Assembly (NCBI RefSeq): GCF_050296195.1
Contig: NZ_JBNKRB010000042.1
DNA: 64,000 nucleotides
Direction: 5' to 3' (one strand)
From: Gynuella sp050296195
GTDB lineage: Bacteria > Pseudomonadota > Gammaproteobacteria > Pseudomonadales > Natronospirillaceae
Shown here one piece after another: positions 36,701-44,771 of the stretch; the stretch's first letter is position 1, and each line of letters opens with the position of its first letter. A program made the position numbers and the translations under genes. Under the pieces are notes generated by a model. It saw only the letters and a list, made by a program, of their open reading frames with translations. It ran no database searches and was not told the origin of the DNA.

Positions 36701-37176
36701 CGGACCTTGAGAACCCTCTGGATCATGGCGCAGAAATAACCCTGCACATCCCCGCAATTATCCCGGATGACTATATTCCAGACGTCAATACTCGCCTGAC
36801 ACTTTACAAGCGCGTCGCCAGCACAACCGATGAACAAACTGTTCGTGAGCTACAGGTAGAAATGATTGATCGCTTTGGTCTGTTGCCTACCCCTGTCAAG
36901 AACCTGTTCAGACAGACTTTATTGCGACTGAAAGTTGAACAACTTGGCATCAGCAAAATTGATGCTGGAGTAGCCGGAGGAACGATACATTTCTCAGCAG
37001 ATACTACTATAGAGCCATATGCAATTGTCAGAATGGTCCAGGCAATGCCCCACAAATTCAAACTGACCAGAGCCGATCAGCTAAAGTTCGTGATAGAGTC
37101 TTCGACAGCCGAAGAACGTTTTGGCACTATTGAAGACATTCTTAAAATGCTAACCAGAGATCCCAATAAATTATGA
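33721..37176 (+). CDS. mfd: Transcription-repair coupling factor Mfd
   Basis: Mfd removes RNA polymerase stalled at DNA lesions and recruits UvrA. The 1151-residue protein has a UvrB-like N-terminal region (ILNLPDWETLPYDNFSPH), a CarD-like RNAP-interacting domain (about 480-560, VHIDHGIGRYRGLETI), and the helicase core with Walker A GDVGFGKTEVA near residue 640 and the DEEH box in LLIVDEEHRFGVQ. HQLRGRVGRS and the TRG-type C-terminal domain follow. Length and order match the family. csiV overlaps its stop by 4 bp. Confidence 0.97.
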   Translation: MNLTKFVPTKAGDHKLLGTLAGGGMGFAVAQLCQQPKQLTVVITQSSVSASTIIAETRFYSGDQIEILNLPDWETLPYDNFSPHQDIISQRLKTLTALASLQQGLLVVPIATIMHRLAPALYLQSHSIQLHTGAEFNIDSFRKRLDNAGYRNVATVFEHGEYSIRGSIMDVFPMGTDLPIRIDLFDQEIDTLRTFDPDTQRSIEQIEKVELLPAKEFPLTEEAIAQFRQNFRATFDVPLKNCPIYQDISDGLIPAGIEYYLPLFYDQLSSVFDYLPEDTLIITESGLESSMDHFWQEISNRYENRRHDISRPILPPQEIFIAKEELFRRLKSFPRISLTEHPLEEKPGRLNLSLAVPSEYPIDSRAQNPLNALEAFLMETSHRVLFCAESHGRKESLLDLLKTIRLNPTELDSWSSFISTGNRQAIVVAPLERGLVLPDAGITVITESQLFGQSMVTQRRRRKQSQEAAENVVKNLTELKIDAPVVHIDHGIGRYRGLETIEVDGQKDEFLTLEYADKAKLYVPVTNLHLISRYSGTDMEYAPLSKLGTDRWSQAKRKAAEKIRDTAAELLEIYAQREAKKGHAFNFEDADYRRFAADFPFEETPDQQTAIEAVLNDMRQDRPMDRLICGDVGFGKTEVAMRAAFVAAMSGKQVAVLVPTTLLAQQHYDNIRDRLADWPIKIESLSRFKTGKESTKIIEGLEKGSIDIVVGTHKLLGSQIKFERLGLLIVDEEHRFGVQQKEKVKALRANVDILTMTATPIPRTLNMSMASIRDLSIIATPPARRLSVKTFVRQTDDALKKEAILREILRGGQVYYLHNEVKDIEKCAADIQSLVPEARVAIGHGQMSERQLERVMSDFYHKRFNVLVCTTIIETGIDIPSANTIIIDRADKFGLAQLHQLRGRVGRSHHQAYAYLLTPPPKTMTKDALKRLDAISEADDLGAGFTLATHDLEIRGAGELLGEEQSGHMETIGYSLYMEMLDRAVKAIRSGKTPDLENPLDHGAEITLHIPAIIPDDYIPDVNTRLTLYKRVASTTDEQTVRELQVEMIDRFGLLPTPVKNLFRQTLLRLKVEQLGISKIDAGVAGGTIHFSADTTIEPYAIVRMVQAMPHKFKLTRADQLKFVIESSTAEERFGTIEDILKMLTRDPNKL

Positions 37177-37970
37177 AGCGATTGATTTTCAGCACAGGAT
37201 TATGCCTGCTGAGCCTTCATTCACTCGCCACCGAGCCCCGCTGGTACGAGGTAAACCTACTAATATTCAGTAACAATATAACCAGCGAACAGAATCCTGA
37301 AACCTGGCCAACCTATCCATTGCTGGATATTCCCGAAAATGCCATACGGATTGTCGACCCGGCAGGTGACAACAATGACCAGGAACCATCCACAGATGAT
37401 GAATTCCCAGCTCCATTTGAAACACTGCCCGAAAACCTTCAGTACCTGAAAAGTCAGGCAAACAGACTTGCAGCCAGCAAAAACTATACAGTGCTATACC
37501 ATAACAGCTGGTTTCACCCAATTTTACCTGAGAAAGAAGCCTCTCCGGTCGAAATCGTCGGAGGTCATCAATATGGTAGTATTAACGAACTGCACGGGCT
37601 GATTAAGATCCATATCAGCCGCTACTTACATGTGGAGACAAACCTGTATTTAACAGATGTTGCACTTAGCAACTCTCCTTTCGACCTGCTTACTGGAGCC
37701 GACAATAATTCCAGCCTTCCAGCAGCTTCACTGCAGGGTCAACTGGAACCCTATGGGGGCCTGGGATTATTTTCTTCTCCAGAGAATAAAGTTTCACCTG
37801 TAAACGGCCAAAAGAATCAATATTATGTTGCCACCAGTAGCGCCCATATGAACATGAAGCGGCGAATGCGCTCCAAAGAACTATATTATTTTGATAACCC
37901 CAAGTTTGGAATGTTGATTTATTTTGTCCCTTTGGAAGATATACCACAGGCCACAACAACCACCCCATGA
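37173..37970 (+). CDS. csiV: CsiV-family periplasmic protein
   Basis: The 265-residue protein starts with a signal peptide of about 19-20 residues ending LHSLA. It has the N-terminal YEVNLLIF motif and the C-terminal MRSKELYYFDNPKFGMLI typical of the CsiV family, which in Vibrio cholerae binds peptidoglycan and activates LpoA/PBP1A for D-Met/D-Phe-type wall control. The ATG overlaps the mfd stop by 4 bp, the same order as next to mfd in pseudomonads. The middle of the protein is Asn/Pro-rich and less conserved. Confidence 0.82.
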   Translation: MKRLIFSTGLCLLSLHSLATEPRWYEVNLLIFSNNITSEQNPETWPTYPLLDIPENAIRIVDPAGDNNDQEPSTDDEFPAPFETLPENLQYLKSQANRLAASKNYTVLYHNSWFHPILPEKEASPVEIVGGHQYGSINELHGLIKIHISRYLHVETNLYLTDVALSNSPFDLLTGADNNSSLPAASLQGQLEPYGGLGLFSSPENKVSPVNGQKNQYYVATSSAHMNMKRRMRSKELYYFDNPKFGMLIYFVPLEDIPQATTTTP

Positions 37971-37977
37971 TTTTTTC

Positions 37978-38004
37978 GAGGCAGAGCTGAACACACTCTG
38001 CCTC
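37978..38004. terminator. Hairpin between convergent csiV and the phosphorylase
   Basis: GAGGCAGAG (37978-37986) pairs perfectly with CTCTGCCTC (37996-38004) around a 9-nt loop between two convergent 3' ends. No clear T-tract follows on either strand. Confidence 0.5.
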
Positions 38005-38012
38005 AACTCACC

Positions 38013-38765
38013 TCAAGCGGCATAAAAATTACCAACAAACTGACTCAGCAGCGATATCGCATCATTCATCCCTTGCTCTAACGCCTCTTCAATCTGCTTG
38101 ATGGTAATAACGGACTGGCTTTTCCCCGCTGCAGGATTAACCACGAGAGACAAACAGGCATAATTTAACTTTAACTCCCGAGCCAAAATCGCTTCAGGCA
38201 TGCCGGTCATCCCTACAATATCGCAACCATCTTTTTCCATTCGTGCTATCTCTGCCGCTGTTTCTAACCGAGGCCCCTGAGTACAACCGTATACTCCATT
38301 CCCAACAATTCCCAAGCCTTTCTCTTCGCCACTCTGAATTAACAGCTCCCTCAGATTTTCAGAGTATGGAAAAGAAAAATCGACATGAGTCACCCCTCCA
38401 TTATCTCCATCGAAGAATGTATGAGCACGATCAGCCGTGTAATCAATAACCTGATCTGGCACAACCAACTGCCGAGTCTTCATTTGCTCCGTAATTCCCC
38501 CGACAGCATTGACAGCAATAACATCAGTTGCATAAAGATTCTGCAGCGCCCACATATTGGCCCGGTAATTTACTTTGTGCGGCGGAATTTTATGGGGATG
38601 TCCATGTCTGGCCAAAAACAACACCCGACGATTTTTAAACGTGCCCTCCAATACCGGAGCAGAAGGATGTCCATAAGGTGTCTGGATATCATGAGCACTT
38701 GAAATTGTCAGTTCCTCTAACTGAGTCAAACCAGACCCGCCGATAATCGCTAGTGTTTTTGGCAT
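38013..38765 (-). CDS. Purine nucleoside phosphorylase family, probably S-methyl-5'-thioinosine phosphorylase
   Basis: This 250-residue protein splits purine nucleosides with phosphate. The start is the ATG at 38765 (MPKTLAIIGGSGL), with AAGGAG 6 nt upstream. Phosphate-site GGSGL and ARHGHPHKIPPHKVNYRANM, NAVGGI, and GCTQGPRLETAAEI with MTGMPEAILARE are of the MTAP/PNP class. The purine-site segment LVVNPAAGKS has Asn where methylthioadenosine phosphorylases have Asp, so a 6-oxopurine substrate such as methylthioinosine is inferred, as for the Pseudomonas homologue next to mfd. Guanosine/inosine is the alternative. Confidence 0.87.
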   Translation of the reverse strand: MPKTLAIIGGSGLTQLEELTISSAHDIQTPYGHPSAPVLEGTFKNRRVLFLARHGHPHKIPPHKVNYRANMWALQNLYATDVIAVNAVGGITEQMKTRQLVVPDQVIDYTADRAHTFFDGDNGGVTHVDFSFPYSENLRELLIQSGEEKGLGIVGNGVYGCTQGPRLETAAEIARMEKDGCDIVGMTGMPEAILARELKLNYACLSLVVNPAAGKSQSVITIKQIEEALEQGMNDAISLLSQFVGNFYAA

Positions 38766-39131
38766 ATTGCGCTCCTTACGAGACATTGTTATTGAGTCCT
38801 CGCAGATTACTCCCGGCCCGCAATCGTCGCAACCTTAAAACCCTTGCCAATACAGATAGCACACTCCGGCAGTTGAGCCGACCAACATTTTTACACCTGA
38901 CAGGTAATATTAAAGCGCTCCAGCTTTGAATTTATGGGATAGAAACGGCTAGAATAAATATTGGGCGGGACGTCTAGCGGGCTATTGATTTTTATTCATA
39001 AAGCAGTAAAGACAAGACAAAAATCATTGAAAAAGCGCAGCTTATAGATCACAAATGAGCATTTTGAGATAATTTTTTAATGCAGTACTCGTACCATATG
39101 TAGAAATTTAATAACCCGCTAGAGGACCACA
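38766..39131. other. Divergent spacer upstream of the phosphorylase and algH, with long inverted repeat
   Basis: No gene is seen in this 366-bp spacer. TCTAGCGGGCTATT (38973-38986) is an inverted copy, 13 of 14, of AATAACCCGCTAGA (39110-39123), enclosing about 123 bp. The right arm overlaps the algH ribosome site (AGAGGA before the ATG at 39132), so in an RNA starting upstream it could pair and hide that site. No promoter consensus stands out. Confidence 0.45.
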
Positions 39132-39683
39132 ATGACACAGCTCAACCTAAGCCACTACTTCCTCTTAGCGATGCCAGACATGCAAGACCCCTACTTTGCC
39201 CGTTCTGTGGTTTACATCCTGGAGCACGATAGCAATGGCGCTTTTGGACTGATTGTCAATAAACCGGTCGCTACCAAAATCTCAGAAGTTGTGGAACAAC
39301 TGGACATTACTGTTCCGGAAGACTGGCAAGACCGCCCCGTGCTGTATGGAGGACCTGTCTCTACCGAGCAAGGATTCGTCTTATTCGAGACTGAAGAAAA
39401 TAATAGTCAAATATCAGGCTCCAACAAAGTGGCCATCACCACATCGATAGATACACTTAATACGATCATGCACATTGATAATCAACAATTCTTACTTTGC
39501 ATGGGCTATGCCGGGTGGGGCCCTGGACAATTGGAGCACGAATTACAAGAAAATGGATGGCTTACCGTGGAAGCAGATCTACAGATTCTTTTTAAGACCC
39601 CCACCGACAATAAATATAACCAAGCACTAAAGAAACTTGGAATAGATCCAGCCATGATGTCAAATACCGGTGGTAGGGTTTAA
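39132..39683 (+). CDS. algH: YqgE/AlgH family protein
   Basis: The 183-residue UPF0301/DUF179 protein starts LSHYFLLAMPDMQDPYFARSVVYILEH and has GAFGLIVNKP, VLYGGPV and LLCMGYAGWGPGQLEHELQENGWL, the family signatures. It was named after an alginate effect in Pseudomonas; its biochemical role is unsettled. yqgF/ruvX, the usual downstream gene, is absent here. The ATG is preceded by AGAGGA within an inverted repeat. Confidence 0.92.
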   Translation: MTQLNLSHYFLLAMPDMQDPYFARSVVYILEHDSNGAFGLIVNKPVATKISEVVEQLDITVPEDWQDRPVLYGGPVSTEQGFVLFETEENNSQISGSNKVAITTSIDTLNTIMHIDNQQFLLCMGYAGWGPGQLEHELQENGWLTVEADLQILFKTPTDNKYNQALKKLGIDPAMMSNTGGRV

Positions 39684-39869
39684 CCCCCCCCTTTCCTTAA
39701 AACCAGCCATTATGAGCCCTCATCTCATAACAGCTCACAAACGATTCCGGTATATTCTGCCACCCCATTGGAATATTTCTTAGACCCCTCAAGATAACGG
39801 TATAAATAAACTACCTGGCACTCACTAACCCATAGTTCAGTTCCAGAACAGCAACCTACTCGTCAAAAC

Positions 39870-40190
39870 TCAAACTTTGTCCTGAACCAACACGAAGGGT
39901 TTTATAACCACCGACCACAGCAGACTATCGGCCTGATACCACTCAAGAGCCTGCTCATCTGTTACCACTCCAACCATGCCCTCTGACTGCCAGTGACGGA
40001 CCTTATCTGCATCATCTCGTTTTAGAGCAACAGCCACTTCCAGCAAGTCTAAATCAGGACTGACGTAAATAGTTTTACCGGACGCAAAAAATACCTGCAG
40101 CTCTCGCCATGAAATCTTCGCGGCCTCTCTATTCAACACTGCAATATCCAAGTCATGTGTAGTTGGTTCGTTTTCAGTCAATCTGACCAC
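39870..40190 (-). CDS. DUF2288 family protein
   Basis: This 106-residue soluble protein fits DUF2288: ISWRELQVFFASGKTIYVSPDLDLLEVAVAL, then W and VVIKPFVLVQ at the end (the first segment spans two adjoining motifs). The family is conserved in Proteobacteria but uncharacterised. The start is uncertain: a GTG at 40190 overlaps AAGAGG, while a TTG at 40181 sits 8 nt after that site and may be the true start. It is divergent from an unknown membrane protein 70 bp away. Confidence 0.75.
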   Translation of the reverse strand: MVRLTENEPTTHDLDIAVLNREAAKISWRELQVFFASGKTIYVSPDLDLLEVAVALKRDDADKVRHWQSEGMVGVVTDEQALEWYQADSLLWSVVIKPFVLVQDKV

Positions 40191-40260
40191 CTCTTTTCAA
40201 ATAGCAAACCGAACGGCATTATGGTCACTCATTTACAAATCACAAGACGTTGTAGCTGAT

Positions 40261-40785
40261 ATGAAGACCTCTCAAGTTGTTATTGCAACACTTTCAAGCT
40301 CTACCCTATTGTTTCTCTGGTCAGCTCTGTTCTGGAACCTTGCATTTAGCCCAGAGCATTTTATTTCTCCAATTATCGAATCCAAAAACCTTCAGACAAT
40401 ACTGGAGCCCTACCAGACTGGTCGTTACTGGTTAGAAAATGACACATTGAAAGCACTGCTGATCGTGAATCAGCAGGCGGGCATGATAAATCAACTCGAA
40501 CGGCTTCTAATTGTTTTTACTGGTTACTTGGTTCTGTGCCTACTTACCTGTCTATTGCTCGTGACAGCAAAAGTTCACACTCTCCACAGAGGACAACGGT
40601 TCATCGTAGTATTTGGATTAGGGATGATATTTTCCATCTTGCAAATGATGATACAACCGCTGTGGTATGATTTGCGAACCAGCGGCGCTTATATCACCAT
40701 GCTGTACGAAATAATCAGCTGGTTGATATTGGCGACAAGCATGGCATTTCAACTAGGGACAAAGAAGAGAAATATATTCAGCTAG
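40261..40785 (+). CDS. Membrane protein of unknown function
   Basis: I do not recognise this family. The 174-residue protein has four hydrophobic segments at about residues 5-30, 83-106, 114-134 and 145-165. Between the first two lies a loop of about 50 residues with IIESKNLQTIL and YQTGRYWLEND, which would be extracytoplasmic if the N-terminus is inside. Basic HTLHRGQR follows helix 2. No Shine-Dalgarno is clear. It is divergent from the DUF2288 gene and ends 40 bp before a tRNA on the other strand. Confidence 0.6.
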   Translation: MKTSQVVIATLSSSTLLFLWSALFWNLAFSPEHFISPIIESKNLQTILEPYQTGRYWLENDTLKALLIVNQQAGMINQLERLLIVFTGYLVLCLLTCLLLVTAKVHTLHRGQRFIVVFGLGMIFSILQMMIQPLWYDLRTSGAYITMLYEIISWLILATSMAFQLGTKKRNIFS

Positions 40786-40825
40786 GCAAGTAAATATTAT
40801 GTAGAAGACCAATACACGAGGATAT

Positions 40826-40902
40826 TGGTAGGCTCAACTGGACTCGAACCAGCGACCCCCACCATGTCAAGGTGGTGCTCTAACCAACTGAGCTATGAGC
40901 CT
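40826..40902 (-). tRNA. tRNA-Val (anticodon GAC)
   Basis: The 77-nt minus-strand gene folds with acceptor AGGCTCA/TGAGCCT and D-arm GCTCAGTTGGTTAGAGC. The anticodon stem CCACC/GGTGG has loop TTGACAT, anticodon GAC. The T-arm contains GGTTCGAGTCC, and discriminator A precedes an encoded CCA (40826-40828). The body closely matches E. coli tRNA-Val(GAC). It decodes GUC/GUU. Confidence 0.95.
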
Positions 40903-40915
40903 ACAGCGGGGACGA

Positions 40916-40943
40916 ATAATAATGACTTTTTATTCGGATGCAA
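40916..40943 (-). promoter_or_regulatory. Promoter of tRNA-Val with GC-rich discriminator
   Basis: TTGCAT (40943-40938) and TATTAT (40921-40916) are spaced by 16 bp on the minus strand, followed by the GC-rich CGTCCCCGC before the tRNA. Such discriminators are typical of stringently controlled stable-RNA promoters. Confidence 0.6.
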
Positions 40944-40999
40944 GCTTTTTCTTAAAAAAGCTTTTGAATTCAGAAGCTTACATACCCACAGATATTATT

Positions 41000-41020
41000 A
41001 GGCCCACTCTTTGCGGGCCT
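41000..41020 (-). terminator. Candidate terminator after manC
   Basis: AGGCCC (41000-41005) and GGGCCT (41015-41020) form a 6-bp stem with a 9-nt loop just past the manC stop. The tail is AT-rich rather than a clean T-tract. Confidence 0.5.
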
Positions 41021-41037
41021 ATTTAAACATGCACAAA

Positions 41038-42438
41038 TTAGGTTCGACCGTAACGATCTTCAAATCGAACAATATCATCTTCGCCCAAATATGATCCGGA
41101 CTGAACCTCAATCAACTCTAGAGGAATAGAGCCGGGGTTTTCCAACGCATGCACTTCCCCAACAGGTATGTATGTTGACTGGTTCTCAGTCACCAAAAAT
41201 GTTTTATCACCATTCGTCACCTTGGCAGTACCAGAGACCACAATCCAGTGTTCAGCCCGATGATGATGCATTTGCACACTTAGCTTACAACCAGGTTTTA
41301 CCGTAATACGCTTCACCTGATAACGCGCTCCGGAATCAATGGAATCATATTGACCCCAAGGACGATAAACTTCGCGATGAGAATGATAGTGAGAACGGCC
41401 CTCTGCTTTAATTTTGGCCACCACCTCTTTCACTTCCTGAACACGATCCTTTGCTGCGACCAAAAGTGCATCTTTAGTATCAACAATAACAATGTCATCA
41501 AGCCCAAGCGTCGCAACCAGTCTATCCTCACCCTGAACCAGACAGTTCTGACTACCCAGATTTAACACATCCCCATGAAAAACATTACCTGCATCATCTT
41601 TTTCATTAATTTCCCATAGCGATGACCAACTACCGACATCACTCCAACCGGCGTCCATCGGAATCACCACGGCTCTTTCAGTATTTTCCATTACCGCATA
41701 GTCAACAGACTCATCAGGGCATTTTTTAAAGGCGTCTGCATCAACCCGAACAAAATCAAGATCCGCACTCGTATGCTGAACAGCCTCAGTACAGGCTTGG
41801 AATATATCGGGGCGATAAACTTTTAGTTCATCAAGATACTGAGCGGCTTTAAACATGAACATACCGCTATTCCAAAGATATTCTCCGCTATTAACGTACT
41901 CTTCGGCCGTCTGTGCATTTGGCTTTTCGACAAACTGCTTAACTGCAAAACCATCCGCCTTAGACTGCCCTTGCCGGATATAACCGTAACCAGTATGCGC
42001 TTCAGTAGGAACAATACCGAACGTAATCAGATCCCCTGTTACCGCCAGTGCCGCAGCACTGTTTACAGCGGCATGAAAAGCCGGAACATCCTTGATAACA
42101 TGATCAGCAGCAAGAACCAGCAACACCGAATCTTTATCGCGACTAACAGCCGCTAACGCCGCTAATGCAATTGCAGGTGCCGTATTACGACCCTCTGGCT
42201 CCAGAATAATCTGACCAAGACGATCTATATTCCTTAACTGTTCCGCAACAATAAAACGGTGCTCTTCATTACAGATTGTCAACGGTTTTTCAACATCCAG
42301 CCCGGATAACCTCATTGCAGTTTCCTGAAGCATCGTATATTCACCAACAAGGTTATTAAATTGCTTGGGAAACAGTTGCCGAGACAACGGCCAAAGGCGG
42401 GTACCGGAGCCTCCAGCCATAATAACAGGTAATATCAT
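41038..42438 (-). CDS. manC: Mannose-1-phosphate guanylyltransferase / mannose-6-phosphate isomerase
   Basis: This bifunctional ManC/AlgA/CpsB enzyme makes GDP-mannose from mannose-1-phosphate and GTP and interconverts mannose-6-P and fructose-6-P. The start at 42438 (MILPVIMAGGSGTRLWPLSR) fits the family; a longer frame to 42480 would add 14 untypical residues. The nucleotidyltransferase part covers about 1-290 (GGSGTRLWPLSR, FVEKPN, WNSGMFMF). The C-terminal cupin isomerase has KLSVQMHHHRAEHWIVVSG. It can supply the mannosyltransferases of the polysaccharide locus downstream and lies next to uvrB. Confidence 0.94.
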   Translation of the reverse strand: MILPVIMAGGSGTRLWPLSRQLFPKQFNNLVGEYTMLQETAMRLSGLDVEKPLTICNEEHRFIVAEQLRNIDRLGQIILEPEGRNTAPAIALAALAAVSRDKDSVLLVLAADHVIKDVPAFHAAVNSAAALAVTGDLITFGIVPTEAHTGYGYIRQGQSKADGFAVKQFVEKPNAQTAEEYVNSGEYLWNSGMFMFKAAQYLDELKVYRPDIFQACTEAVQHTSADLDFVRVDADAFKKCPDESVDYAVMENTERAVVIPMDAGWSDVGSWSSLWEINEKDDAGNVFHGDVLNLGSQNCLVQGEDRLVATLGLDDIVIVDTKDALLVAAKDRVQEVKEVVAKIKAEGRSHYHSHREVYRPWGQYDSIDSGARYQVKRITVKPGCKLSVQMHHHRAEHWIVVSGTAKVTNGDKTFLVTENQSTYIPVGEVHALENPGSIPLELIEVQSGSYLGEDDIVRFEDRYGRT

Positions 42439-42511
42439 CCGTTTTTTCACTCCTGTGGTTAATTTCAAAACTGGTAACATTGTACAGACACAATAGAAAG
42501 GTATACTACAT

Positions 42512-44554
42512 TCACTGCACTAATTTTCCTTTTAACCGAACCATTTCATCTCGCAATTCCGCAGCTTTCTCAAATTCTAACGATTTCGCCGCCTGATGCA
42601 TCTGATCCTCCAAGCCCCGAATGCGTTTCACAATATCATCTGTCGACAAAATTTCTTCGGCCAGATACTGAGCCTCTCGTTCTGCAACTTTCTTCAGATC
42701 AGAGCGGTTTCGTCCACTAGCCTGTCCTTTAGATGAGCCCTTACCTGGAATAACAGCACCTTCCATAATATCGATCACAGATTTCTTAACGCCTCTCGGC
42801 GTGATGCCATGCTGGGCATTATGCTGCAACTGCTTTTCCCTTCTCCGCTCTGTTTCATCAAGCGCACGTCTCATGGAATCCGTTATTCTGTCCGCATATA
42901 AAATGGCCCGTCCGTGTTCATTTCGCGCAGCCCGGCCAATAGTCTGAATAAGACTACGATCCGAGCGCAAGAAACCCTCTTTGTCTGCATCCAGAATTGC
43001 AACCAACGATACCTCAGGAATGTCTAACCCTTCACGCAAGAGATTAATACCAACCAATACGTCAAACGCACCCAACCGAAGGTCACGGATGATTTCAACC
43101 CTCTCAACAGTATCTATATCAGAATGTAGATAGCGAACTTTGATACCATTTTCCGCCATGTAATCCGTCAGATCTTCTGCCATCCGTTTCGTCAAGGTGG
43201 TCACCAGAACTCTCTCACCCTTCTGAACCCGTTCCCGTGCCTCATGCAACAAATCATCAACCTGAGTAGATTGCGGCCTGATTTCAACAATCGGATCAAC
43301 AAGACCAGTCGGCCGAACCACTTGTTCCACCACGGCTTGACCATGATCTTTCTCATAAGGCCCGGGAGTGGCAGACACATATACGGCCTGCGGAGAACGA
43401 GCTTCCCATTCCTCAAACTTCAAGGGTCGGTTATCGAGTGCAGAAGGCAACCGAAAACCATACTCCACCAGAGTTTCTTTTCGAGAACGGTCACCTTTGT
43501 ACATTCCACCAACCTGAGGAATCGTTACATGGGACTCATCAATAAACATAAGCGCATTTGCTGGCAGATAGTCATACAATGTTGGCGGTGGCAAGCCCGG
43601 TGCCATACCTGTAAGGTGCCTTGAGTAGTTCTCAATTCCCTGGCAATAGCCCAACTCCCGGAGCATTTCGATATCATATCTGGTTCTTTGCTCTAGTCTC
43701 TGCGCCTCTACCAGCTTATTACCACTACGCAACTGCTCTAAACGGCCCTTCAGCTCGGCTTCTATAGTGTCTATGGCACCAAGCACCGTATCCCGGGGGG
43801 TTACATAAAGCGTCTTTGGGTAAACAGTATATCTCGGAACTTTCGCGATAATCTGGCCAGTCAATGGATCGAAAAGCGATAGCTCCTCAACTTCTTCGTC
43901 AAACAGCTGAATTCTCAAAGCTTCAAACTCAGACTCAGCCGGAAAGATGTCAATAACATCTCCTTTTACCCGATATGTACCCCGCTGAAAATCAGCATCG
44001 TTTCGCTTGTATTGAAGCTCTGCAAGCCCTCGGAGTATATTTCGCTGGTCAATAATTTCACCACGAGAAACATGCAACCGCATTTTGGAATAAGACTCCG
44101 GGTCCCCTAACCCATATATAGCCGATACTGTTGCAACAATCAGAACGTCTTCCCTATCCAACAGTGCTTTTGTAGCCGACAAACGCATCTGCTCAATATG
44201 ATCATTAATGGATGCGTCTTTATCTATAAAGGTGTCGGAAGAGGGAACATATGCTTCAGGTTGATAGTAATCATAATAAGATACGAAATACTCAACTGCA
44301 TTGTTGGGAAAGAAGTCTTTGAACTCACCATATAGCTGAGCAGCCAAAGTTTTATTGTGAGCAAGTACAATTGTAGGTCGCTGGACAGCCTCAACCACTT
44401 TCGCCATGGTAAATGTCTTACCAGATCCGGTCACACCAAGTAACGTCTGAGCTTTAAGACCGGAATCTATTCCCGCCACCAGCTGCCTGATAGCCTGAGG
44501 TTGATCTCCGCTCGGCTCATACTTGGAATGTACGACGAACTTTCGTTCTGACAT
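42512..44554 (-). CDS. uvrB: Excinuclease ABC subunit B
   Basis: UvrB verifies damage and loads UvrC in nucleotide excision repair. The 680-residue protein has Walker A GVTGSGKTFTMA at about residue 40, the beta-hairpin region with YYDYYQPEAYVPS, DESHVTIPQ, helicase motif VI QTIGRAARNEHG and the C-terminal UVR coiled coil FEKAAELRDEMVRLKGKL. GGAG precedes the ATG. A LexA-like box overlaps a near-consensus promoter, so SOS induction is likely. Confidence 0.97.
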   Translation of the reverse strand: MSERKFVVHSKYEPSGDQPQAIRQLVAGIDSGLKAQTLLGVTGSGKTFTMAKVVEAVQRPTIVLAHNKTLAAQLYGEFKDFFPNNAVEYFVSYYDYYQPEAYVPSSDTFIDKDASINDHIEQMRLSATKALLDREDVLIVATVSAIYGLGDPESYSKMRLHVSRGEIIDQRNILRGLAELQYKRNDADFQRGTYRVKGDVIDIFPAESEFEALRIQLFDEEVEELSLFDPLTGQIIAKVPRYTVYPKTLYVTPRDTVLGAIDTIEAELKGRLEQLRSGNKLVEAQRLEQRTRYDIEMLRELGYCQGIENYSRHLTGMAPGLPPPTLYDYLPANALMFIDESHVTIPQVGGMYKGDRSRKETLVEYGFRLPSALDNRPLKFEEWEARSPQAVYVSATPGPYEKDHGQAVVEQVVRPTGLVDPIVEIRPQSTQVDDLLHEARERVQKGERVLVTTLTKRMAEDLTDYMAENGIKVRYLHSDIDTVERVEIIRDLRLGAFDVLVGINLLREGLDIPEVSLVAILDADKEGFLRSDRSLIQTIGRAARNEHGRAILYADRITDSMRRALDETERRREKQLQHNAQHGITPRGVKKSVIDIMEGAVIPGKGSSKGQASGRNRSDLKKVAEREAQYLAEEILSTDDIVKRIRGLEDQMHQAAKSLEFEKAAELRDEMVRLKGKLVQ

Positions 44555-44579
44555 GAGGCTGCTCCATGGATCAAAAAAT

Positions 44580-44615
44580 TTGGATAAATATACAGTTTTT
44601 ATTCAACCCTCTCAA
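44580..44615 (-). promoter_or_regulatory. uvrB promoter with overlapping LexA-like box
   Basis: On the minus strand TTGAGA (44615-44610) and TATATT (44592-44587) are 17 bp apart. Over the -10 lies CTGTATATTTATCCAA (44595-44580): the left LexA half CTGTATAT is perfect and the right half degenerate (CCAA instead of ACAG). SOS control is known for E. coli uvrB. Confidence 0.6.
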
Positions 44616-44743
44616 TGAAATAACGATTGATCAACACCCCAGATAATGTTGAGAAAATCAAACTGCATGGTCAAATCACAAAGAACAACATTGCCTAATT
44701 AGAGTTGGTAACATGAAAACAGACGACAGGCTTTGATTTGAGG

Positions 44744-44769
44744 AAAAGGCGGTTGTTAACCGCCCTTTT
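44744..44769 (-). terminator. Intrinsic terminator after aspC
   Basis: GGCGGTT (44764-44758 read on minus) pairs with AACCGCC (44754-44748) around a 3-nt loop and is followed by TTTT on the minus strand, directly after the aspC stop. Confidence 0.85.
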
Positions 44770-44771
44770 AT

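Noticed and set aside
39710..39730. Hairpin TTATGAG/CTCATAA after algH as terminator
   Set aside because: The stem is weak and no T-tract follows.
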